From the NCBI GenBank assembly GCA_035655355.1, contig DASRUQ010000012.1:1-11481 (forward strand): a stretch of DNA of 11,481 nucleotides, in the 5' to 3' direction. Every line of letters starts with the position of its first letter. The stretch's first letter is position 1. Source of the stretch: 2-12-FULL-43-11 sp035655355. GTDB lineage: Bacteria; Patescibacteriota; Minisyncoccia; UBA6257; Colwellbacteraceae. A model generated the notes under the pieces. The model made no database searches, was not told where the DNA came from, and worked only from the letters and a program-made list of their open reading frames with translations. A program made the translations under genes and the position numbers. Shown here in pieces: positions 5,458 through 11,481 of this stretch.

Positions 5458-7872
5458 CTAGAAACAGACCGTTCCAGCAATCTTGTCGCCAGATTTCAGT
5501 CTCATGATGCGGACGCCCTGAGCGGCTCTGCCGGTGGATCTCACGCTCGACAATTCGGTGCGCAACATCTGACCCTTAACGGAAATAGCCAGAATTTCTT
5601 TCTCGTCGGAGATCATATGGGAAGAAACCAGTTCGCCTGTTTTCGGAGTAACTTTGGCGGTCAGGATTCCCTTACCTCCTCTTTTCTGAACTTTATATTC
5701 TTTGAGTTCGGTGAGTTTAGCAAAGCCGTTATTCATCACTACCAGAACTTTGTAACCCAGCTTATCTGGAGAAATGACATCGAAGGCGCCCACGGAATCT
5801 CCTTTCCTTAAAGAAATACCCCTTACTCCCGCGGCAGTTCTCCCCATCGGGCGGACTTCGCTTTCTTTAAATCTAATGGCCTGACCCTTAATGGTAGTGA
5901 GGATTAATTCTTCTTGGCCGGTGGAAATTTTCACCCAGCCTAAGCTGTCTCCCTTCTTAAGACCGATGGCGATGATGCCCGTGCGTCTTACATTTTCAAA
6001 TTCAGAGATAGCCGTTTTCTTAATCACGCCTTTTTCGGTCATCATAACCAAATACCCCGGAGCCTTACCGCGTTCGGTGGAGTAAGTGATAATAGCGCTG
6101 ATTTTTTCAGCTGGAGGAATTTCCAGGAAATTGTGTATAGCTTTACCCTTGCTGACGCGGCTGCCGACCGGAAGTTCGTAAACTTTAGTTTGGTAAGCCT
6201 TGCCGCTAGCGGTAAAGAATAAAATGTTGTCGTGCGTGTTGGCAGCCAAGAAATGACCCACCACGTCTTCTTCCCCAACCTCACTGCCCATTAAACCCTT
6301 ACCCCCTCTTTTTTGTTTCTTAAAGGTGTTGGGCGGAAGACGTTTAATGTAGCCGTCGCCTGACATAGTAACAATGGCGTCTTCGGATGGAATTAAATCT
6401 TCAACATTCAGTTCTTTGAGGCCGCTCACGTGAAGCTTGGTTCTTCTCTCATCACCAAATCTCTTTCTAATGTCGGCGAGTTCCTCAGCCACTACCTTAA
6501 GCATTTTAGCCGGACTCTTTAAAAGGATGGTGAGTTCCTCAATAAGCTTTTGTTTTTCTTTAAGCTCGTCTTCTATTCTCTGGGTTTCGAGCGCTGCCAA
6601 TGTCTGCAATCTCATTTCCAAGATAGCCGTAGCCTGTAAGTCACTGAGCTTGAAACCGGACATCAGTTTCCCATGGGCATCTTCTTTATTTTCCGACTTC
6701 TTGATGGTGGCAATTATCTTATCAATAACAGACAGGGCCTTAGCTAACCCTTCCAAGATATGAGCTCTCTCGCGGGCTTTGTTCAGATCAAACTCAGCCC
6801 TCCGCTTGATTACCTCTTGCCTGTGGGCCACGAAGTTTTCCAAGACGTCTTTAATAGACATAATCTTGGGCTTCAGGCCGCCGCTTAAGGCCAGCATGTT
6901 TAAATGAAAATCTTTCTGCAGGTCGGTCCAGTTATAAAGCTGGTTTAAAACCTTCTGCGGCACGGCGTCAGACTTTAAATCTATAACTACTCTTAAACCA
7001 TCTTTATCCGATTCATCTCTCAGGTCCCTGATGCCTTCAATTCTTTTTTCCATTACCAGCTCGGCAATTTTAATAATCATTTCGGCCTTGTTAACTTGGT
7101 AAGGGATTTCGGTGATGACTATTTTCTTTTCTTCTATTTCGGCTACGCCGCGAACCGTAATTCTGCCCCGGCCGGTAGCGTAAGCTTCGTTGATTTCTTT
7201 TTTATTATAAATAATTCCTCCGGTCGGGAAATCTGGTCCTTGGATAAATTTCATCAGATCTTCGGAAGATGCCTTGGGATTGTCTATTAATTCACGGGTC
7301 GCATCAATAATTTCTGTCAGATTATGGGGAGGAATCTTGGTAGCCATACCCACGGCAATACCATCGGAACCGTTTATTAAAAGTTGTGGGACTTTAGCCG
7401 GCAAAACTTTGGGTTCATTTCTGGTTGTGTCGTAGTTCGGCATAAAGTCCACCGTTTCTTTCTCAATATCAGTGAGAAGCTCTTCGGCTAAGGCGGAAAG
7501 TCTGCATTCCGTATAACGCATAGCCGCCGGACTGTCTCCATCAATACTGCCCCAGTTACCCTGGCCCTCAATAAGCGGATACCTCAAGGAAAAATTCTGC
7601 GCCATACGGGCTAAAGCGTCGTAAACAGAAGCGTCACCGTGGGGGTGGTAACGGCCCAAAACTTCTCCGACGACGTTAGCTGACTTCCTTAGTTTAGCTG
7701 AATGCGTGATACCCGATTCCCACATAGCCCAAAGAATTCTACGGTGTACCGGTTTTAAACCATCACGGACATCGGGCAGGGCCCGGCCCACGATAACCGA
7801 CATAGCGTAATCCAGATAGGACTGCTTAAGTTCTTCCGTTATCTCCTTTTTCTCTATTTCTCCTTGAGCCAT
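5458..7872 (-). CDS. gyrA: DNA gyrase subunit A
   Basis: This 804-residue protein is the DNA-cutting subunit of gyrase, which with GyrB introduces negative supercoils using ATP. The breakage-reunion domain begins DYAMSVIVGRALPDVRDGLKPVHRR. The region corresponding to the quinolone-resistance determinant is HPHGDASVYDALARMAQ (residues 76-92), and the catalytic tyrosine is Tyr120 in AAMRYTECRL. A long helical/coiled region (about 340-480) precedes the DNA-wrapping beta-pinwheel. The pinwheel carries the GyrA-box variant QKRGGKG (about 521-527), the feature separating GyrA from ParC, and a second copy about 200 residues later (EYKVQKRGGKGIL). The start overlaps the end of the upstream metallo-beta-lactamase-fold gene by 19 bases in another frame, so the two are probably translationally coupled. 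No gyrB is present in this window. The position equivalent to E. coli Ser83 is Ala81, as in mycobacteria. Confidence 0.97.
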   Translation of the reverse strand: MAQGEIEKKEITEELKQSYLDYAMSVIVGRALPDVRDGLKPVHRRILWAMWESGITHSAKLRKSANVVGEVLGRYHPHGDASVYDALARMAQNFSLRYPLIEGQGNWGSIDGDSPAAMRYTECRLSALAEELLTDIEKETVDFMPNYDTTRNEPKVLPAKVPQLLINGSDGIAVGMATKIPPHNLTEIIDATRELIDNPKASSEDLMKFIQGPDFPTGGIIYNKKEINEAYATGRGRITVRGVAEIEEKKIVITEIPYQVNKAEMIIKIAELVMEKRIEGIRDLRDESDKDGLRVVIDLKSDAVPQKVLNQLYNWTDLQKDFHLNMLALSGGLKPKIMSIKDVLENFVAHRQEVIKRRAEFDLNKARERAHILEGLAKALSVIDKIIATIKKSENKEDAHGKLMSGFKLSDLQATAILEMRLQTLAALETQRIEDELKEKQKLIEELTILLKSPAKMLKVVAEELADIRKRFGDERRTKLHVSGLKELNVEDLIPSEDAIVTMSGDGYIKRLPPNTFKKQKRGGKGLMGSEVGEEDVVGHFLAANTHDNILFFTASGKAYQTKVYELPVGSRVSKGKAIHNFLEIPPAEKISAIITYSTERGKAPGYLVMMTEKGVIKKTAISEFENVRRTGIIAIGLKKGDSLGWVKISTGQEELILTTIKGQAIRFKESEVRPMGRTAAGVRGISLRKGDSVGAFDVISPDKLGYKVLVVMNNGFAKLTELKEYKVQKRGGKGILTAKVTPKTGELVSSHMISDEKEILAISVKGQMLRTELSSVRSTGRAAQGVRIMRLKSGDKIAGTVCF

Positions 7873-8441
7873 ACTAATTTAGTGCCTTCTCCTTCAATAT
7901 CTTTTCTTTTAAAAGAAATTTTATCCACTGGTTCCACTGATTGACCTAATTCACTGGATAAGATTTTGACGCTTTTATCCGAACCGCAAATCACAATTCT
8001 TGGCTCTATGTTTTTAATAAGAGCTAGCACTTCTTTGGGGTCAGCTTCACCGGAAACAAAAAATAAATCTATCTCGCCAATATCTTCCAAAAAATCTTCA
8101 CCCAAATCCGCCTTAACGTCTCCCAGGAAAAAAAGATTCATGCCGTCCATAGTCACCATGTAAGCAGTGCGGAGCCTCTTGGCGTCCGATTCTTTAGCCA
8201 GGGGGATACCCAAAATCTTAACATCCGAAACCTCGTAGTCACCCGCTCCCTGGACTAAATTCAGAGAGGTGTAAGGGGAGAAGGGTAATTTGGTCGCTGT
8301 TTTTAAAGTTAAGGTAATCTTGTCGTTGTTCTTCTCGTTATTTTCTTCCGGGTCAACGGCTAATTTAAATTCGCCGGCCTCAAGGGCAGACGAACGAGCT
8401 TCGCAGATGAAGCCGAGTGATTTAGAAGCTTTTATAACCAT
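7854..8441 (-). CDS. Metallo-beta-lactamase-fold protein lacking the metal site (probable pseudoenzyme)
   Basis: The 195-residue protein follows the skeleton of the small UlaG-like/Lactamase_B_3 metallo-beta-lactamase-fold proteins common in CPR and archaea. Matching elements are an AVDPEE strand end (28-33), GAGDYEVSDVKILGI (65-79), FFLGD (104-108), IGEIDLFFVSG (121-131) and KNIEPRIVIC (143-152), ending in a KISFKRKDIEGEGTKLVWL tail. The HxHxDH zinc motif expected after the first strands is absent (KITLTLKTATKLPFSP stands there), the His usually near the HLGD motif is missing, and the late His after the IV strand is replaced by CGSDKS. Hydrolysis by the usual two-metal mechanism is therefore unlikely. 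An open frame reaches 8507, but the candidate promoter lies over that region, so I start at the ATG at 8441 (MVIKASKSLG), which also matches the first strand of the fold. It is the first gene of the gyrA unit and overlaps gyrA. The family call comes from recall of the pattern and needs a structural check. Confidence 0.6.
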   Translation of the reverse strand: MVIKASKSLGFICEARSSALEAGEFKLAVDPEENNEKNNDKITLTLKTATKLPFSPYTSLNLVQGAGDYEVSDVKILGIPLAKESDAKRLRTAYMVTMDGMNLFFLGDVKADLGEDFLEDIGEIDLFFVSGEADPKEVLALIKNIEPRIVICGSDKSVKILSSELGQSVEPVDKISFKRKDIEGEGTKLVWLKEK

Positions 8442-8478
8442 AGAATTAAAATTAAGAGCTTTTATAAGCGTTAAGTTT

Positions 8479-8507
8479 ATTTTAGCAGAGCACATGTTGA
8501 TTTTCAA
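8479..8507 (-). promoter_or_regulatory. Promoter for the gyrA / solute-binding / pilin unit
   Basis: On the minus strand there is a -35 TTGAAA (8502-8507), exactly 17 bases of spacer, and a -10 TAAAAT (8479-8484). Each hexamer is one mismatch from consensus. Transcription should start near 8472, giving a leader of about 30 bases before the ATG at 8441. The -35 box shares base 8502 with the -35 box of the divergent S1-gene promoter. Confidence 0.75.
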
Positions 8508-8526
8508 TCCGGGTTTACCCTATAAT
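8497..8526 (+). promoter_or_regulatory. Promoter for the rpsA-like gene and ftsH
   Basis: A -35 TTGATT (8497-8502) and a perfect -10 TATAAT (8521-8526) are separated by 18 bases. The expected start point is about 8532-8534, while the S1-gene ATG is at 8536, so the mRNA would have almost no leader. The spacer contains GGGTTTACCC (8511-8520), a 4-bp inverted repeat with a 2-base centre, which could be an operator. Confidence 0.78.
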
Positions 8527-8535
8527 GCGGCTCAT

Positions 8536-9630
8536 ATGCAGTTAGCTACTATCAAAGCGCAGGAGTCAATTGAGCTCCAGATGTTAAAGTCCGAGCCTGG
8601 TTTAATGCCTATTCTAAAACCGGGCGATTTAGTCCAGGTCAAATTATTGGAGAAAGCCCCTAGGGCGGTTTATTTTGAGGTGCCTAAAGTCGGCACCGGA
8701 ATCATTTATGGCTCCGAACTGACTAACGCCAGAGAGGCTCTAAAGAAAATGGAGATAGGAGATGAAGTGGCCGCCAAGGTTGTCGTCTCCGAAAACGACA
8801 AAGGTTTAATAGAGTTGTCGCTGACCGAAGCTGGCAGACAGAAAGTCTGGCAGGAATTGAAAGATCTTAAAGAAAAGGATGAGCCTTTCACCGTAAGAAT
8901 AGTTGACGCTAACGCCGGGGGTTTAATCGCCCAGCTTAACGGAGTTTCCGCTTTCTTGCCTGGCTCACAGCTCGCTAACGACAGGTATCCGAAGAACGCC
9001 GAAGGAGACAGAGCTAAGATGGTAGAGGCTTTCCAGAAGTTCGTGGGTGAAGAGATAACAGTTAAAATCCTTAACCTCAATCCCAGAACCAACAAGCTTA
9101 TTATTTCCGAGAGAGAAGCATCAAGCGTTAATGTTAAAGAATTATTGAATAAATATAAGGCGGGAGACGTAGTTTCCGGCATTATATCCGGCGTAGCCAA
9201 TTTCGGCGCTTTCTTCAGGTTTGCCGACACTCCGGAAGTAGAGGGTTTAATCCACATTTCCGAGCTGGACCACCGCTTAATAGATAACCCGAAAGAAGTG
9301 GTTAATGTAGGAGACGCGGTGAGCGCCAAGGTCCTGGAGATTAAAGACGGCCGCGTAACCCTCTCTTTAAAGGCTCTTAAAGCCGATCCTTGGACCGGTA
9401 TAGACGAGAAGTTTAAGGCTGGTATGACGGTCAGCGGTAAGGTCTATAAACTTAGCCCATTCGGCGCTTTCGTTAAATTAACCGAAGATATCATCGGTTT
9501 AATCCACGTTTCAGAATTCGGTTCCTTAGAAGAACTGAAGAAGAACTTAGAGAAAGACTCTATCCACGATTTTGTGATAGACTCTATAAAGTTAGAGGAT
9601 AAAAGAATTGTCCTCAAATTTAAAGCCTAA
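8536..9630 (+). CDS. rpsA: S1 RNA-binding domain protein (ribosomal protein bS1 homolog)
   Basis: This 364-residue protein has four S1 (OB-fold) domains at about residues 28-97, 116-192, 208-279 and 294-363. The last two are the most canonical (GDVVSGIISGVANFGAFFRF...EGLIHISEL and GMTVSGKVYKLSPFGAFVKL...IGLIHVSEF). Domains 1 and 2 are divergent, as in bS1, where they dock on the ribosome and the later ones bind mRNA. E. coli S1 has six domains; four is usual for shorter S1 homologs. The function, helping the 30S subunit hold unstructured mRNA, is inferred from domain layout. The frame is open back to 8290, but that part is antisense to the neighbouring gene and upstream of a near-consensus promoter, so the ATG at 8536 is the start. 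It lies 9 bases after TATAAT, making the message probably leaderless. The gene is followed 3 bases later by ftsH. Confidence 0.87.
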   Translation: MQLATIKAQESIELQMLKSEPGLMPILKPGDLVQVKLLEKAPRAVYFEVPKVGTGIIYGSELTNAREALKKMEIGDEVAAKVVVSENDKGLIELSLTEAGRQKVWQELKDLKEKDEPFTVRIVDANAGGLIAQLNGVSAFLPGSQLANDRYPKNAEGDRAKMVEAFQKFVGEEITVKILNLNPRTNKLIISEREASSVNVKELLNKYKAGDVVSGIISGVANFGAFFRFADTPEVEGLIHISELDHRLIDNPKEVVNVGDAVSAKVLEIKDGRVTLSLKALKADPWTGIDEKFKAGMTVSGKVYKLSPFGAFVKLTEDIIGLIHVSEFGSLEELKKNLEKDSIHDFVIDSIKLEDKRIVLKFKA

Positions 9631-9633
9631 GAT

Positions 9634-11469
9634 TTGAAGAATCAAATATATAAAAATTTCTTTTGGGTGGCTTCCATCCTCCTCACCTTTACTTTGCTTC
9701 TCTCGTTAGCTTATGAACTGCAGCAGCCAATCAAGCAGGTCAACTTAAGCGACTTAGCTAATAAGATAAACGCCGGCGAGGTGCAAAGTATCGTAGTAAT
9801 GGGCAATGATTTAAATATCTCCCTGAAGGGCGGCGAGAAACTGACCTCTAAGAAAGAAGCTGGAGTAGGCATCACGGAAACTTTCAAGAATTACAACATC
9901 GCCTCCGATAAAATGTCCGCGGTTTCGTTGGAGATCCGCGAACAGTCAGGACTCAGTTTTTGGCTGTCCATTATCATTCCTACCGTCTTGCCGCTTCTCA
10001 TCATTGGAGTTCTGTTTTGGCTTTTTACCAGACAAGCTAAAGGCGGCATGAACCAAGCCTTCACTTTCGGCAGAGCTAATCTAAAGCCTTTTGCCGGATT
10101 CAGGGACAAAATAACTTTTGCCGACGTAGCGGGTTTGAAAGAAGCAAAGGAAGAGCTCTTAGAAATAGTTGATTTCCTCAAGAACCCCAAGAAATATATA
10201 GATATGGGGGCTAAAATCCCTAGGGGCGTTCTCTTAATGGGGGCTCCCGGAACCGGCAAGACATTACTGGCGAGAGCTGTGGCCGGAGAAGCAGGCGTGC
10301 CTTTCTTCCACATTTCGGCATCGGAGTTTGTGGAAATGTTCGTCGGTGTCGGGGCATCGCGTACCAGAGATGCCTTTGCAACGGCTAAGCGCGCCGCTCC
10401 ATCAATACTATTTATAGATGAGATTGATGCGGTGGGCCGGGAAAGGGGCACTGGTATGGGCGGAGGGCACGACGAGAGAGAACAAACCTTAAACCAAATT
10501 CTCGTTGAAATGGATGGCTTTGAGAAAGAAACCAGACTGATAGTGCTGGCGGCTACCAATAGGCCGGACGTTTTAGACTCCGCCCTTTTAAGGCCTGGTA
10601 GGTTTGACAGGCGAGTAACCCTAGACCTGCCGGACATCAATGAGAGAGAAGCAATTTTAAAGATTCATGCCAAAGGGAAACCTTTAGACAAGGACGTTGA
10701 TTTAAGGAGGTTTGCCGCCAGAACTCCGGGGTTTTCCGGGGCCGATCTGGCTAACGTCATAAATGAAGCAGCTATTTTAGCGGCTAAAGAAGGCAGGAAA
10801 ACAATTTTGCAGGACGATTTCTACAAGTCCATTGAAAAAGTAATGATGGGTCCCGAGAGAAAAAGCCGAGTTATCTCCGATAAAGAAAAAGAGAAAGTTG
10901 CCTATCACGAAGCCGGGCATGCCGTTACGGCTGCCGCCCTTAAAGATTCCGATCCGGTTCATAAGATTTCTATAGTGAGCCGGGGCAGAATGGGGGGCTA
11001 CACCCTTAAACTTCCTCTGGACGAAGACCGGCTTAAAACTAAATCTCAATTTATGGCCGACTTAGCGGTTATGATGGGTGGCTATTCTTCAGAACAAATT
11101 TTCTTCGGCGATATCTCGACAGGCGCTTCCAATGACTTAAAAGAAGCCACGTCACTGGCCCGCGCTCTAGTAACTCGTTTTGGTATGAGCGATCTCGGAC
11201 CAATAACTTTCGGGAGGGGCGAAGAAATGGTTTTCTTGTGGAGAGAAATGACAACCGAAAGAAACTATTCCGAAAACGTAGCTTCCAAAATAGACGAGGA
11301 GGTAAAGAAGTTTATAGATACCGGTTATAAAAGAGCCACTAAGATACTTACTACTTATAAGGCAGCGGTTAAAAAGGTGTCTGAGGAACTCATTAAAAAG
11401 GAGACTTTGGAACAGGAAGAATTTTACGCGCTTATTAAAGAATTCAATTTGAAACCCATTAGCGCCTGA
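9634..11469 (+). CDS. ftsH: ATP-dependent zinc metalloprotease FtsH
   Basis: FtsH is a membrane-anchored hexameric AAA+ protease that pulls out and degrades misfolded membrane proteins and selected soluble regulators. The 611-residue chain shows membrane helix 1 (about 9-27), an external domain (28-105), membrane helix 2 (about 109-131) and the AAA module. The module has Walker A GAPGTGKT (203-210), pore loop MFVGVG (235-240), Walker B LFIDEID (259-265) and a second region of homology through TNRP...RPGRFDRR (308-327). The peptidase domain has the zinc motif HEAGH (His425, Glu426, His429) and the third ligand Asp501 in TGASND. Length is normal. The start is TTG: an in-frame TAA (the S1 stop) sits 3 bases upstream, and the first ATG would remove helix 1. 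No ribosome binding site is visible, so translation probably continues by reinitiation after the S1 gene. The peptidase segment GGYSSEQI differs from the usual GGRAAEE(I/L) but keeps the fold. The gene ends TGA, 12 bases before the window edge. Confidence 0.97.
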   Translation: MKNQIYKNFFWVASILLTFTLLLSLAYELQQPIKQVNLSDLANKINAGEVQSIVVMGNDLNISLKGGEKLTSKKEAGVGITETFKNYNIASDKMSAVSLEIREQSGLSFWLSIIIPTVLPLLIIGVLFWLFTRQAKGGMNQAFTFGRANLKPFAGFRDKITFADVAGLKEAKEELLEIVDFLKNPKKYIDMGAKIPRGVLLMGAPGTGKTLLARAVAGEAGVPFFHISASEFVEMFVGVGASRTRDAFATAKRAAPSILFIDEIDAVGRERGTGMGGGHDEREQTLNQILVEMDGFEKETRLIVLAATNRPDVLDSALLRPGRFDRRVTLDLPDINEREAILKIHAKGKPLDKDVDLRRFAARTPGFSGADLANVINEAAILAAKEGRKTILQDDFYKSIEKVMMGPERKSRVISDKEKEKVAYHEAGHAVTAAALKDSDPVHKISIVSRGRMGGYTLKLPLDEDRLKTKSQFMADLAVMMGGYSSEQIFFGDISTGASNDLKEATSLARALVTRFGMSDLGPITFGRGEEMVFLWREMTTERNYSENVASKIDEEVKKFIDTGYKRATKILTTYKAAVKKVSEELIKKETLEQEEFYALIKEFNLKPISA

Positions 11470-11481
11470 TATAGAATTGCG

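Noticed and set aside
6280..6340. ParC (topoisomerase IV) instead of GyrA
   Set aside because: The GyrA-box variant QKRGGKG and a full beta-pinwheel are present, which ParC lacks.
8442..8507. N-terminal extension of the metallo-beta-lactamase-fold protein to 8507
   Set aside because: The ATG at 8507 falls in the candidate -35 box and upstream of the predicted transcript start; the extension is AT-rich chance frame.
8290..8535. 82-residue N-terminal extension of the S1 protein
   Set aside because: It is antisense to the metallo-beta-lactamase-fold gene and lies upstream of a near-consensus promoter; the S1 homology starts only after 8536.
8706..9329. 207-codon open frame antisense to the S1 gene
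   Set aside because: It is a shadow of the coding strand, with Ser/Leu-rich composition and no domain or start signal.
9891..10640. 249-codon open frame antisense to ftsH
   Set aside because: It is a mirror frame of a strongly coding gene; its protein is Ser/Pro/Leu-rich low-complexity with no recognisable domain.

Overview
The window looks like a chromosomal segment from a Candidate Phyla Radiation (Patescibacteria, Parcubacteria-like) bacterium. The reasons are three tandem two-helix pilin-like proteins of the type IV secretion pilin/TrbC kind, a solute-binding protein without a transporter, a short four-domain S1 protein, compact gene packing, and an apparent lack of Shine-Dalgarno sequences. 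This assignment is inferred from gene content and style, not from a marker comparison. TGA is used as a stop (ftsH and the solute-binding protein end in it), so the TGA-recoded CPR lineages are unlikely.

Layout. (1) 2-313 (+): C-terminal catalytic part of a tyrosine recombinase, cut by the window edge. (2) 315-1538 (-): tRNA-Leu(UAG) followed two bases later by a glutamate dehydrogenase-like gene; this unit converges on the recombinase with a 1-base gap. (3) 1690-3000 (+): an SPFH/band 7 membrane protein and a small membrane-anchored protein, closed by a strong bidirectional terminator at 3003-3034. (4) 8441-3058 (-): a long tightly spaced unit in the order degenerate metallo-beta-lactamase-fold protein, gyrA, membrane-anchored solute-binding protein, three paralogous pilin-like proteins. 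It ends at the same terminator from the other side. (5) 8536-11469 (+): an S1-domain protein (rpsA-like) and ftsH, the latter starting at TTG 3 bases after the S1 stop codon. No stretch over 300 bases lacks a gene.

How it fits together. The window combines DNA topology (GyrA), translation (S1, tRNA-Leu), membrane protein quality control (FtsH, SPFH) and a cell-surface set (solute-binding protein, pilins) in a few dense units. Both divergent intergenic regions (about 1546-1601 and 8470-8536) hold candidate sigma70-type promoters that overlap each other physically. Several genes seem to be expressed without a normal ribosome binding site: the S1 gene appears leaderless, the dehydrogenase starts at the tRNA 3' end, and ftsH and gyrA sit in coupling configurations.

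I see no CRISPR array, insertion sequence, phage module or obviously new multi-gene defence system. The most unusual material is the promoter and start architecture, the pilin triplet with its solute-binding neighbour, and the catalytically stripped metallo-beta-lactamase-fold protein upstream of gyrA.
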